DNA from: Globodera rostochiensis
Lineage: Eukaryota > Nematoda > Chromadorea > Rhabditida > Heteroderidae
Assembly: GCA_018350325.1 (NCBI GenBank)
Contig: JAEVLN010000017.1
Coordinates: forward strand, 248,001 to 312,000
Length of the DNA: 64,000 nucleotides
Direction of reading: 5' to 3'
This document shows, one piece after another, positions 22,222-34,490 of the stretch. The stretch's first letter is position 1. Each line of letters starts with the position of its first letter. The notes below the pieces were generated by a model, which ran no database searches, was not told where the DNA came from, and saw only the letters and a list, made by a program, of their open reading frames with translations. Both the position numbers and the translations under genes were made by a program.

Positions 22222-25200
22222 ATGGCATTGTCCGAAAGTGCCATTCATTCGATAGAAGAAAAAACGAATGAAAAAGTCGGAAATAGCGATGAAAATTTAA
22301 CGAATGTTGGCTGTTGTGGGGAAGGAATGTTCAGATTCGGCATCCTGGCATTTGCAACATTTTGTTTAACATCCATCGCCTCTAATATGATCGCGCTCAA
22401 CTTCACGCAAATATTGATGAGAAGGACGAATTGGGAGAACGCGTCATTTCCCACAAATTCCCCCATTCTGGTGAATACGAGTGACGTGCATTTGGAGGTA
22501 CTGAACGGGTCAATACCAACACTGGACTTTTGCCCTCACCGTCAGGAGGACGTGCTGCCCGTTTTGATGCTGAACAGCAGCCACGTGGTGCCCCCGACGG
22601 TGCCCTACTCGGCCCGGGAAAAGTCTATGCTGCTCTACGCCGTCGGGCTGGCCAGCATCGTCAGCACCTTCCCCTTCAGCGCCATGTACACCCGCTTCGG
22701 CGCCCGCCTTGTTTTCTTTGGCGCCGGCATCACCAGTGCCGTCGCCACCGCCCTTTTGCCGCTGGCAGCGGCCCACGGCATGGTCGCCTTTCTCATCGTC
22801 CGCTTCTTTCAGGTGGGCATCGATTGTCAAGTGCCGGGTCGAAATTGATTTGGATTTTCCGGTAATCCAACATTCGCAGGTTTAGAGATCTGCTGGTAGT
22901 CCTCTATTTTTTAGGGATTTGCCTATGGTGCTAACTTTGCCGCCATTGGGTTTATTTGCCATCGATGGGCTAGTCTTCGCCAGCACGGATTGTTTCTGTA
23001 AGAGTTTTGCCAAAATAATTACATTTTAAACTTTATTAATTTGTAAGCTCATGCATGACCAGTTTTACACCTCTCTCCGTTACCATCACAAATCTGGCGG
23101 CCGGATTTGTATGTTCTTCTGATGTTTTATTCAATTCGAAGGGAAAAAAGAATCATTCCCAATTAAAATATAATTGATGATCAATAAGCTCGACACAAAA
23201 TTGATGATCAGATAAGCTCGACACAAAATTAATGATCAGATAAGCTCGACACAAAATTAATGATCAATAAGCTCGACACAAAATTAATGATCAATAAGCT
23301 CGACACAAAATTGATGATCAGATAAGCTCGACACAAAATTGATTGATCAGATAAGCTCGACACAATTCCTCGGATGGCCTTGGGTTTTTTATGCCCATGC
23401 GATGGTCGCTCCTTTGCTTTTTGGCTTGTGGCTTCTGTTCTACACGGACTTCCCCGAATCGCACAAATGCGTGGGACTAAGGGAAAGGGCGGTCATTTCA
23501 AAGGGGAAAACTTCCGCTGAAACAGCGATCACCGGATTTGTGCCATATCGGTCCGTTTACTTTGTTCTTTATAGTCCCATTTTGAAGTGTTGTGAACAAA
23601 TAAGTTTTTACGGCATTTAAGTGCCATCCTCAAAAACAAAGTTGTGCTAGTCGTTTGGCTTAATTCCTTTGCGGACATCGTCACAATTGTGTTCATCACC
23701 ACTTACATGCCGGTGTACGTGGCCAAAGTGCTCCGTTATGGCGTCCGCGAGACGGGAATTTGGAGTGCCTTGCCGGGACTCGTCCAACTTCCGCTTCGGC
23801 CCGTGCTTGGAATCGCAAGCGATCGATTGCAGTAATTTAGCCTAAATTTTGCATAAATGATTTGATATTAAAGGGTAAAGAAATATTTGTACCGGAAAAA
23901 GCAATTGGCCAATGTTTAGGTGCATCAGTGAAATGAACAAAATGCGCGTCTTCAACAGTGTCGCGCTGGTCGGCTCCGGACTTTGCTTTGCTTTAGTCGG
24001 TTTTGTGCCCGAAAATTTGCCATTGCTCGCCGTCATTATAATGACAATTAACACGGCCTCAACCGCCGCTAACACCGGGGGATTGTACAAATGCGGCACT
24101 TTTGTCAGTCGGTCGGTAAAATGAAATAAAATTGTTCCAATAAATGTCCAACAAAATGAATTAATTATGTCAGCCAATACGCGCACTTTGTGGTGGCCGG
24201 CATCCAATTCGAGAAGTCCGTCACTTTGTTCGTGTCCCCCCTCCTCTTCAGCTTCTTCATCACGGACGAGTCTTCCGTTGTCCAGTGGCGAGCCGTCTTC
24301 CTGGGGATGTTCGTCATCCTAACCACGGCGAGTGTTTGTTGTTACACGCGTTACATTTGAATATTGGGACCGGACGTTACACCGAACGAATTTGACCGGT
24401 GGGTTAGGATTTGGGCTTCGACGAAATTGAAACTTCGGCTGGGACAGAAGCTTTCTTTCTTCAGTATTTGCCCTGTTCTAAAAGGTTGGGCAAGCAGTAG
24501 AAGGGGCAGAATTGGGCAAGCAGTAGAAGGGGCAGAATTGGGCAAGCAGTAGAAGGGGCAGAATTGGGCAAGCAGTAGAAGGGGCAGAATTGGGCAAGCA
24601 GTAGAAGGGGCAGAATTGGGCAAGCAGTAGAAGGGGCAGAATTGGGCAAGCAGTAGAAGGGGCAGAATTGGGCAAGCAGTAGAAGGGGCAGAATTGGGCA
24701 AGCAGTAGAAGGGCAGAATTGGGCAAGCAGTAGAAGGGGCAGAATTGGGCAAGCAGTAGAAGGAGCAGAATTGGGCAAGCAGTAGAAGGGAGCAGAATTG
24801 GGCAAGCAGTAGAAGGGGCAGAATTGGGCAAGCAGTAGAAGGGGCAGAATTGGGCAAGCAGTAGAAGGGGCAGAATTGTGCAAGCAGTAGAAGGGGCAGA
24901 ATTGGGCAAGCAGTAGAAGGGGCAGAATTGGGCAAGCAGTAGAAGGGGCAGAATTGGGCAAGCAGTAGAAGGGGCAGAATTGGGCAAGCAGTAGAAGGGG
25001 CAGAATTGGGCAAGCAGTAGAAGGGGCAGAATTGTGCAAGCAGTAGAAGGGGCAGAATTGGGCAAGCAGTAGAAGGGGCAGAATTGGGCAAGCAGTAGAA
25101 GGGGCAGAATTGGGCAAGCAGTAGAAGGAGCAGAATTGGGCAAGCAGTAGAAGGGGCAGAATTGGGCAAGCAGTAGAAGGGGCAGAATTGGGCAAGCAGT

Positions 25201-26093
25201 AGAAGGGGCAGAATTGGGCAAGCAGTAGAAGGGGCAGAATTGGGCAAGCAGTAGAAGGGGCAGAATTGGGCAAGCAGTAGAAGGGGCAGAATTGGGCAAG
25301 CAGTAGAAGGGGCAGAATTGGGCAAGCAGTAGAAGGGGCAGAATTGGGCAAGCAGTAGAAGGAGCAGAATTGGGCAAGCAGTAGAAGGGACAGAATTGGG
25401 CAAGCAGTAGAAGGGGCAGAATTGGGCAAGCAGTAGAAGGGGCAGAATTGGGCAAGCAGTAGAAGGGGCAGAATTGGGCAAGCAGTAGAAGGGGCAGAAT
25501 TGGGCAAGCAGTAGAAGGGCAGAATTGGGCAAGCAGTAGAATTGGGCAAGCAGTAGAAGGGGCAGAATTGGGCAAGCAGTAGAAGGGGCAGAATTGGGCA
25601 AGCAGTAGAAGGGGCAGAATTGGGCAAGCAGTAGAAGGGGCAGAATTGGGCAAGCAGTAGAAGGGGCAGAATTGGGCAAGCAGTAGAAGGGGCAGAATTG
25701 GGCAAGCAGTAGAAGGGGCAGAATTGGGCAAGCAGTAGAAGGGGCAGAATTGGGCAAGCAGTAGAAGGGGCAGAATTGGGCAAGCAGTAGAAGGGGCAGA
25801 ATTGGGCAAGCAGTAGAAGGGGCAGAATTGGGCAAGCAGTAGAAGGAGCAGAATTGGGCAAGCAGTAGAAGGGACAGAATTGGGCAAGCAGTAGAAGGGG
25901 CAGAATTGGGCAAGCAGTAGAAGAAGCGCGACAAATTGAAAAGCAAAAATTAACAGAAAATATTTTTTGTTTTAAGGCGAATGCCTTCTTTTTGTTTATG
26001 GTCACTGACCAACCAGCCGACTTCACGAATTTGCGTCTGATGAAAGGCGAAGAACGGAAGTCAAACGAAATGAATGTCGATAGATGTGAGTGA
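22222..26093 (+). CDS. MFS transporter 1 (SLC17/anion-cotransporter-like)
   Basis: Eight exons: 22222-22812, 22915-22997, 23048-23108, 23351-23550, 23622-23831, 23920-24111, 24174-24327, 25977-26093; 1608 nt, 535 residues. Features of the SLC17 branch of the major facilitator superfamily: a first membrane helix and a long glycosylatable extracellular loop (several NxS/T sites), VRFFQ/GFAYGANFAAIG, GWPWVFYAHAMVAPLLFGLW, and YGVRETGIWSALPGLVQLP followed by ASDR. The substrate cannot be read from sequence; organic or inorganic anions are typical of the family. The last intron (24328-25976) has a GC donor and is almost entirely a 26-bp minisatellite. The final exon (ANAFFLFMVTDQPADF) is identified by its match to the paralogue. 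The six internal exons have exactly the same lengths as in transporter 2. Confidence 0.9.
23168..23365. repeat. 26-28 bp tandem repeat spanning a splice acceptor (MFS1 intron 3)
   Basis: About seven copies of a unit with GATCAGATAAGCTCGACACA (or GATCAATAAGC variants). The last copy supplies the acceptor GATCAG/ATAAGC, so the first bases of exon 4 (Ile-Ser-Ser-Thr) belong to the repeat unit. Confidence 0.9.
24483..25924. repeat. 26-bp minisatellite, about 55 copies, in MFS1 last intron
   Basis: The unit GGGGCAGAATTGGGCAAGCA plus GTAGAA repeats with few substitutions (GGAGCAG, GGGACAG, TTGTGCA) and a few one-base or larger deletions. Because 26 is not a multiple of 3 and the minus strand has few stops, long spurious minus-strand frames appear. 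Confidence 0.97.
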
Positions 26094-26570
26094 TTATTAA
26101 TCACTGATTAATTGCTGATTAAATTTACTTTTGTACATACAAATAAATAAATATATCCCCCACCAATTATTTGCGATTGTTTTAATTTGATTAGAAGTTT
26201 AACGATCTGTTTATTTATTATATGGTCAAAATTCAAATAAAAATTCTTTAATTTACGTCACTCATTGTTTTAAAGAACTGCGAATTCCAATCAAATTATT
26301 ATTCTGTAATTAATCACTAAGAATTGCTTTGAATTAGTGACGCAAGAACATCAAACTCTAATTTTCAGACAAAAAGTTACACAGAGAGTCGATCAACCAT
26401 CATTCAACAAATTTCGTGTTAATGAGTTTTAATTCCTTTTATTGTTTAACGCTATTTTGCCGTTTATCCGAAATTATGTTTCATTTCAATCAAAACGCTA
26501 AAATTCAGCTATTTAAATAATATTTGTCATTAATTGAATTTGAGTTACTGACATTGTCTTCAGCGTCGAA
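26094..26570. other. Intergenic between the two MFS genes
   Basis: AT-rich, no supported exon; presumably the promoter region of transporter 2. Confidence 0.5.
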
Positions 26571-28813
26571 ATGGGCGTTTTACCAATGTCCACAAGTTTA
26601 TGTTTCCGATTTCGTTATGTCATTTTAACATTGGCTACATATTGCATGGCATGCATTTCATCAAATATGATCGCGCTCAACTTCACGCAAATATTGATGA
26701 GAAGGACGAATTGGGAGAACGCGTCATTTCCCACAAATTCCCCCATTCTGGTGAATACGAGTGACGTGCATTTGGAGGTACTGAACGGGTCAATACCAAC
26801 ACTGGACTTTTGCCCTCACCGTCAGGAGGACGTGCTGCCCGTTTTGGTGCTGAACAGCAGCCACGTGGTGCCCCCGACGGTGCCCTACTCGGCCCGGGAA
26901 AAGTCTATGCTGCTCTACGCCGTCGGGCTGGCCAGCATCGTCAGCACCTTCCCCTTCAGCGCCATGTACACCCGCTTCGGCGCCCGCCTTGTTTTCTTTG
27001 GCGCCGGCATCACCAGTGCCGTCGCCACCGCCCTTTTGCCGCTGGCAGCGGCCCACGGCATGGTCGCCTTTCTCATCGTCCGCTTCTTTCAAGTTGAAAT
27101 GGCACTCCAAATTTTCTGAAAATTTGTTAATGGTTAGGGGCTTTCCTATGGGTCAGTCTTTGCTGCCATTGGTTACGTTTGCCATCGATGGGCGAGTTTG
27201 CGCGAACACGGACTATTTTTGTCAGTTAATTATTTTTGTTCAATTTTATCTATTTTATTTTTAGGTCATTTATGACGTGTTTTACGTCGCTTTCCGTTGC
27301 TATGACTAATTATTTGGCTGCCTATGTAAGTTTAAATTTGCTGTCTTTGTCCAATAAAGGTTAAATGCTTGAATAAATGTTCAGATTAGCTCAACTCCGT
27401 CTTTGGGGTGGCCATGGGTTTATTATGCATTGGCATTTGTGACTTTGGCACCTTTCGTTTTGTGGCTTTTTCTCTACACGGACCATCCTGAAACGCATAA
27501 ATTTGTTGGGCTGTCAGAAAGGAAGATAATTTTGATGGATAAAACTGAGGCTGAGATTGTCCACGATGGCAATATGCCATATCGGTATTAACGTTTTCAA
27601 TATTTTTTTTAATCTAATGAAATTTGGCGCATTTAGAAAAATTCTGTCAACCAAAATTGTCTACGTGATTTGGTTCAATGCCTTCGCGGACATTGTCTCC
27701 GCCGTCTTTCTGATTACTTACCTCCCGACTTACGTCTCCAAAGTGCTCGGTTACGGCGTTCGCGAAACGGGCATTTGGAGTTCATTTCCGGCGATTGTTC
27801 AGCTTCCACTTAGAGTGTTTTTCGGCATTTTGGCCGATAGAATTAGGTAACTTTTGCAATTTTTTGTATCTTTTTCAATTTAACGATTGGGGCTTTCCAT
27901 TTCCTCCCGCCCTTTCCCCCCTCCCCCCAAAGTCCAATTAGCCAAGGAATTTGAGCTTCATCGGGCGGCAGCGTAGCTCAGTCAGTAAAGAATCCAACCG
28001 GACATCGGAAGACCCCAAAACATTCCCGGGTATTGTTTGCCTTTTTCGCAGGAAAAGGGTAAAGCCAGAGGCAAGAATGAAAGGAATTTTCTTGGGAAAA
28101 GACCGAACGTTTACGTTCAATTTTTAATTGCCTTCCTAATTGAGCTGCGCGAGTGAACTGAACAAAATGCGCGTGTTCAACACCATCGCCCTAGTGCTGT
28201 CCGGTCTGTTTTTTGCTTTGGTCGGCTTCGTCCCCGACCATTTGCCGTTCGTTGCCATCATCGTAATGACGCTGAATTTGGCTGCAGTTGCTTGCAATAC
28301 CGGCGGATTCTACAAATGTGGCACTCTCGTCACTCGGTGGGTTAGTGTGGCGGCTTTTGTTGCCGAACCGATCACTGGTGGCTTAAGCGGACGGGCACAA
28401 TTACCTGTCATTTAGTGCTTACTCGAGAGTCTTGGCTTTTGAGTTGAGAATTTTGTTTTTCTTTTCAGCCAATACGCTCACTTTGTGGTGGCCGGCATCC
28501 AATTCGAAAAGTCCGTCACTTTATTTGTTGCCCCAATTCTTTACGCCATTTTCATCACGGACGAATCTTCGCGTGGCCAATGGCGCGTCCTTTTCATCGG
28601 AATGGCCGTCGTTCTTTTCATTGTACCAAATTTGTTTAAAAAAATAAATTTAAAAAATATAATTAAAAGGCAAATGCGTTTTTTGTGGCAATGGCCACCG
28701 ATCAGCCGGCCAAATTTACAAAAGCTCAGAGTAAAGGTGAAGAGAATGGAAGTGGACAAATGGACGACAACCCGCAAAAATGCTACGAAATGTCCAATAA
28801 ACATATTTTATAA
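26571..28813 (+). CDS. MFS transporter 2, tandem paralogue
   Basis: Eight exons: 26571-27092, 27138-27220, 27265-27325, 27385-27584, 27637-27846, 28145-28336, 28469-28622, 28670-28813; 1566 nt, 521 residues. Internal exon lengths (83, 61, 200, 210, 192, 154) equal those of transporter 1 and phases are the same. Motifs: GLSYGSVFAAIGYVCHRW, GWPWVYYALAFVTLAPF, YGVRETGIWSSFPAIVQLP, TGGFYKCGT and the cytoplasmic tail ANAFFVAMATDQPAKFTKAQ. The N-terminus is shorter than in transporter 1. Most of exon 1 (26665-27092) is nearly identical at DNA level to 22385-22812, whereas the flanks and other exons have clearly diverged. The last intron is only 47 bp against 1649 bp in the paralogue. Confidence 0.9.
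27963..28030 (+). other. tRNA-like sequence in MFS2 intron
   Basis: GGCAGCGTAGCTCAGTCAGT resembles the 5' part of a tRNA with an A-box, inside the 298-bp intron 27847-28144, which is long for this gene. There is no B-box and no closed cloverleaf, so this is probably a tRNA-derived repeat remnant rather than a tRNA gene. Confidence 0.3.
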
Positions 28814-31029
28814 TTTATTATTAATTTAAATATTGTTATTTAGTGACTCGCACATTCAATTTTTACTTTTTCTTTTAAACGTCACTGGTAAATAAACTTT
28901 TCTTTTGCCTGAAAGTGTTTACCTTTACCACAAATTAACCACAATTATTTAACCAAAATATTCTGCCAATAATTGAATTTTTCATTATTTAATGCGAATT
29001 GTTTTGATTTAATTGATTATAATTTCAGAGATTGTGTCAACAAATCGAAGAAGCTCTTATTTAGCTCTTCAATAAAAAATCATTTAAAAACCGACTTTTT
29101 TTCTTTACCAAAAATTCCTTTTCCCGTTTTTTCTCCTTTCCCCCCCCCCCAATTCCATTTGCGTGAAGAAAAAAAGAAAATTACACAAAATCGGCGAATT
29201 GGCCTTCATCAGCGCTGCCGTCACTTGCGGCTGGCACTAAGGGGCGAAAGAATGTAAAAAAATGTTTTGGGGTAAGGCGTAATCAAAAACTGAATGAAAT
29301 AATTAATATTTAACCCCGAAATGATCGGGCCGGTCGGGGGCGCTTCGACAATTTGTTGGAGTTTAGCCCGACCCGACCAACCGACCCCACAAATTGCGCT
29401 GCACCAGAGTGCGTTGGAGAACCGACCGAACCAATCAAACGAATATTTATAGTAGTAGAGAAGATCAGTTTGGGAATCTGAAGATGGGCCAACGACTAAA
29501 TTGGGCAAAGATCGACTTTAGGGGGGGGGGGGGTGTAACCGGTGCGGTTCCCCCCCCCCCCCCCCAATATTCGGCCCATTGAATTGAATAGTCACGCCCT
29601 TACGACCACAGAAAAGAACCATTTTGTTGGTTTACATCTTCGGTACAACGCAACTGCAACATAACCTTTTTTACAAAACGTTTCGTTCTTCCAATCGCCA
29701 GAATGATCAAACCCTGCCCAATCAGTCACTTTCTAACTAAATCAAACTGTGGAGAGCGATAAACTCCCAAAAACCGCCACTTCCTTCCCACTTTTTAGGA
29801 GCGTATAAATGTGAATAATTTCACTTTTTAAGCTCTCTCCCCTCTTTTTCACTGACAAATGAGTGTAATCGTTTTAAATTTGCGCAAAAATGCGCCACCG
29901 GCAATCGCCAGTCGACCGCAACTGCTCCCGCCCCGTCGAAGGGTGGCGACGGACGAACAAACGAACGATTCTTCACCACCACGTCCCCCCCCCCCCACAA
30001 CTCCCCCCCCCCTCCCCCCCCCCCCTCCGTCCCCCCCCCACACCCCCCCCCCCACAACTCCCCCCCCCACAACTCCCCCCTCCCCCATAAGCAACCAACC
30101 GATCACAACCACAACGTCCCTTTCCTTCCGCCGACCTCAGCGATTGATTTGTTTGTTTTCCCACAAAACAAAACTCTCTCACTCACTCACTTCGCTTTAC
30201 TAAACTAAACTTTCCGTAAATTTCATTAATAATTTATAATTTATAAGCATCTCCAACCTCCAAATACACGCCGCTTAAGCATTTTAAAGACGGCCATTTA
30301 TTTCGCTACACTTGTGATCTTCCCGGTCATCGACCAAAAGTTAAAAACATTCTTCATGATTTTAAAATATATTTTTAGCAAAAGGGAGAGGAATTGTGGG
30401 TACAGTTTAAAAGTGCGATTTGGTTAAAAGGGCCCAGTCCAATCGGGACACAACGGGGCAATGCTCAGACCAGTCAGTTCAATGAAGAAATTAAGCGAGA
30501 ATCAATTTTTATTTTCTATTGACGAATTCGTCAACTTTTAAGACAATTCCCCCCCCCCATGGTTTTGTCAACTTTAAGGAGCTGTATCACGGCTCAAATG
30601 TCAAACCATACTGTTACCAAAAATTTTTGTGCTAAAAAAAATGCCAAGCAAACAAAAAAAAAATGTGCATAAAAAGTATTCCGTCTTTGATCCGGGCGGG
30701 TATTTTTTGATTTTTGTCTGGGGGGCTTTGGGTACCGTCCGAATCCTAAATCCCCCCCCCCCAAATGTGCATGCATTACACATAATTCCCCCTCCCTCCC
30801 TTTCATTCCAAAACTCCATTCCCTCAAATGTACTCTCTGCGCTTGTGGTGGATTCGGAGTCTGTGAATTGATTTCCTTCCCCTCCCCCCCCCCCCCCCCG
30901 CCGATGTCCACCCCAATGCCATTGAACGAATGACCCATTTCGTCAGTCGTGAAAATGAAAGTGATTCCGGCGATTAGCATCAAAAAATGTGTAGCAATTA
31001 GCCTTTTTGTCTTTTTCTCAAAGTTTAGG
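28814..31029. other. Intergenic with C-rich tracts
   Basis: Contains several runs of 8-14 C or G (near 29140, 29520, 29555, 29985-30080, 30550, 30750, 30885). I find no supported exon. The Pro-rich frames at 29859-30203 are by-products of the C runs. Confidence 0.5.
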
Positions 31030-34000
31030 ATGGGCGAGCGTAAAATTACTAAAAAATATTTGCTTTCGACACTCCAAGAACGATGGCGTCAGGTTGCAGT
31101 TGCCTCTATTTTCACATTGGTAGGGTCACCACTATTTCAGGGTTCGCAGATGAAAATTTAAAAAGCCAATGGCAGGCAAAAAAGCCTCATTTCTGTCTGT
31201 AAAGCCTTCATTTTAGTTGCAACAATTGAATTGGTCGTTGTTTTTAGCTTCTTGCATAATTTGGCTCGATTTCTATGTTTTTGGAGGGCTGCCCGGATGC
31301 CGCAGGAAATTGTTAAGAAAATCATTCCAAAAAACAACAAAAATTTTAACAGCCCTAACCATTTTGAAGATGTTGCCTGTCAGTTTATCAAAAATGACAT
31401 TAGGAGGCTAAAAACCTCATTTGTCAGATCTGCAAACTCTGCTTATGGATTTTTGTTTAAACGGAGCTTTTATCTTCTAACGCGCCTTCTTCTTTCAGGT
31501 CGGCATTTTTCTGATCTCGGTGGCTCTTTTCTTTTCCCTCGATTCAATCATTGAATTTTACATCAGAAAGGTGGGTCAGGGGCAAGGGGTGGAACCGGAC
31601 CTCGCGTTTCGGAGATTTCAGGGGTTATTTAAAAATTTTCGGATTATTTCGGAGGGGTCCAGGGCCCTTGGGGGGCTTTTATGATCATTCTCTTCAAAGT
31701 GCAAGAAAATTAGACGGGACTGATTGAACTCTTTTTTAAGACTTCCGTTCTGACGGAAGGGACCATCATTTTGGACAAATGGTCCGACCCGAAATATTTC
31801 ATCCGCACACAAATGTACACTTACTCGGTCCGGAATCCCGACGAAATCACTCATGGCGCCATCCCTTCGGTGAAGCGGATGGGGCCCTATTCGTTTGACC
31901 AAGTCCAAAAGCGCAAAATCCATAACATTGGCAATGGAACTGTGCGCTTTGAGACGTTACAGTCTTACTTCTTCAATGAGGAGGCCAGCTGTGCCGAGTG
32001 CTTTCTGTACAATCGGATTTGGATTCCCAATTTGGTCTACCAGAAATTTGTGGAGGCCGCCTCCAAACCGGCGATGAGAGTGCGTTGGCATTAGAGCCTG
32101 GACTTGAGGACCGATCGGATTTCGATCGAGAATCTCGTAAAATCTCGAAAAAATTTGTTCGATCAAGAATCTCGTAAAATCTCACGAAATTTTTCGGGAT
32201 AATTTTTTTTTTGGATTGTTAATTTCCAAACTGAAATTATTTTCAATATTGTGAATCTATTTTCGGTGGGTTTAATAAAAAAATTTGCATTTTGCCCGGT
32301 TTTCGGGACCTTTTGTCCGTTTTTTCTTAGTTTTTCACCTAAAATTCAACTAAAATTGAACCGAGATCGGGAATCTCGGTACTCTTTCGATCGAGATTCT
32401 CGATCGAAATCTCGAAACTTTTCGATCGAGATTTTGATCGAGAATCTCGAAAAATCTCGTCGAGATTTACCGAAATTTCAATCGAGAATCTTCGGTCTGT
32501 GCTCTAGTTGGTATGGGCAAGAGGGTGGGCTCCGAAAGTTCCCATTTCTCGCTTAAAGCCGGCCCTCGCTGCGGTGGCCGCGCAGACGCCCTTTTTGGAA
32601 GTGGAAGTGGCCGAACTTCTCTTCGAGGGCTACAAGGACCCCTTTCTGGACCAAATCTGCTCATTGCCTGTGGTCAATTTTGTCTGCGAACAAATCCTGC
32701 ACCTGCCCGATCGCATCGGACTTTTCTTTAAAGTCTGACCGACGGAGTTGCTTCATTTCGTTTCATTTAAAATAATTTAGAAAAATGGGACATCGAACGG
32801 TGTGTTCGAAGTGGAGGATGGGAGCACGGAAAATTCGGAGAGTTTGGGCAGAATCGTCTCCTGGAATGGCGAGAAGAACCTTCCCGACTATTGGTGGGAA
32901 GGTGCCCAAGCACTGCAAATAAATGGTAAATTGCAGATAATTCGACTAATAATAATGAGACAAAGCCTTCTTTTTTGCCTTTTTTTAGGTACGGACGGAA
33001 GTTTGTTGCCTCCGTACATCGACAAAAACGAACGGCTGCACGTTTTTGTGGCCGACATGTGCCGTTCACTCGATTTTGTCTTTCAAAAAGAGGTCGAATA
33101 CGCTGGCGTAAAGGCCTACCGATTCGTTGTTCCCAAGGACAATTGGGGTACACATTTTTTGTTTTTTAATTAATTATTATTTTAAAATTAAGATTGGTCA
33201 ATGGACTCAAACAAAGGTTTTTGCAACTCGGACAATGCCAAAAAAATGTTCCCGGAACAAAAATCGTCCGATTGTCTTCCGTCCGGTCTTTTGGATGTCT
33301 CCCGATGTCAAAAGGGTCGGTGGTCGCGCGGATTTTTTTTGCTCTTTTTTTTAATTTTAAAATTTAAAGGCGAACCGCCAATTGTCGTCAGTCAGCCCAA
33401 CTTTTTGTACGCGCCTGAATTTGTGCAGAAATCAATCGAAGGAATCCGGCAACCCGTGCAAGAATTGGACCAAATTGAGGTGGGCATTCATTTTTAATTA
33501 TTTAATTAATTAATTTTTATTTTTTGAAAACACTCGTAGGAAAAAAAAACCATTTTTGCGAGTTGTTTTAGATTGACATTGAACCAAGGTTGGGGACACT
33601 TCTTCAAGCACATCGGCGCTTTCTCATCTCCATTTCCATGTGGCGTGGCGTCAACATATCGTTGTCGTAAGTTTATTTAAATTGTAGACTGACCGACCGA
33701 GCTAAATTTAGACAATATGTAGTAGGGCTGTTCGAGACTTGAAATTTACCGAGAGTCGAGACCGAGACTCTCGAACAGCCTTAATGTGTGGCATCCCTAA
33801 AAATAGATCCACTTCCCAGAGGCCATAACTTTTTTATAGACATTATAAAATTCTTAACAAATTCATGCTAATAATATAACTTTTGGTACTGATCAAAAAA
33901 GATTATTGCGCCAACTTGATCAGACTCCTCATGGAGATCCGAAACCCCCATTTTGTGAGAAAATGGGAAATTTGGTTAAAAAAATGCCCCAAGGGCATGA

Positions 34001-34490
34001 AGATGTTCGTGGGTCCGTCCCCCCTGGCTACGGGCCTGGCCTTTGATATAAATATTTATCAATTTTTGATGTCTTTCAGCGACTTGAGAAACTTTCGTAA
34101 CAGCATTGTGCCCGTGGTCGAAGTGGATGAGCACGTGAGTTTTGAAGAAAAATTCGTTTTGATAAATTATATGTCAGATTCACATTGACGAGGCCAATTT
34201 CGACTTAATCAAGACGAAATTGGTCCGAACCCAAAAGGTCGTCTCGTGGGGATGCGTTTTTGCCGCCGCTTTTTCACTTTTGTCCATTGCCGTCGTCACC
34301 ACAATGTTCATCCGACGACAAATAGTCGGTGCTTTAACAATTCCTTTTAAATTGTAAAGGAAGAATTGATTTTCAGAGTAACTCGGACTCCGAGAAGTTC
34401 TCCGTCCCCGACGGGAGTCGGCGTTCCAAAGTCATTTCGCCAATTCCGTTGTCAGTGCCGATGTCGAATGGGACGGATATTCGTCAATGA
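31030..34490 (+). CDS. CD36-family scavenger receptor 1
   Basis: Twelve exons: 31030-31119, 31499-31570, 31741-32079, 32559-32732, 32781-32925, 32989-33147, 33193-33315, 33370-33479, 33572-33666, 34080-34134, 34178-34324, 34377-34490; 1623 nt, 540 residues. CD36 layout: N-terminal membrane helix (VAVASIFTLVGIFLISVALF), large extracellular part with RMGPYSFDQV, EVAELLFEGYKDP, GTDGSLLPPYIDKNERL, a Cys-rich segment (FCNSDNAK, SSDCLPSGLLDVSRC), DIEPRLGTLLQAHRR, SIVPVVEVDEH, then a C-terminal membrane helix (VVSWGCVFAAAFSLLSIAVV) and a short tail. The family binds lipids, lipoproteins or anionic ligands at the cell surface or in lysosomes. The 479-bp intron 3 holds a hAT-like element. Start chosen as the ATG nearest the membrane helix. 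Confidence 0.88.
32092..32506. mobile_element. Non-autonomous hAT-like element, TAGAGC ends, in CD36-1 intron 3
   Basis: Begins TAGAGCCTGG and ends TGTGCTCTA, flanked by near-identical 8-bp direct repeats GTTGGCAT and GTTGGTAT (32084-32091 and 32507-32514). Inside are many copies of the palindromic words TCGAGA and TCTCGA. It has no coding capacity. An 8-bp duplication and TAG...CTA ends fit the hAT superfamily. Confidence 0.7.
33723..33784. mobile_element. Short palindromic MITE, TAGGGCTGTTCGAGA ends
   Basis: About 62 bp with inverted ends AGGGCTGTTCGAGA and TCTCGAACAGCCT and a small GAGTCGAGAC core, in intron 9 of CD36-1. It shares the TCTCGA word with the elements at 32092 and 56290. Confidence 0.55.

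Noticed and set aside
22510..22865. Long frames in other phases across MFS1 exon 1 (and 26790-27110)
   Set aside because: Shadows of a GC-rich coding exon; the accepted frame has membrane helices and continues through eight phased exons.
24351..26104. Three overlapping minus-strand open frames of 469-547 codons
   Set aside because: They are translations of the 26-bp minisatellite in the MFS1 intron (repeating LLLLAQFCPFYCLPNSAPST) and have no independent coding evidence.
29859..30203. Pro-rich protein
   Set aside because: Frame made by C runs, without a signal peptide, domain or splice support.
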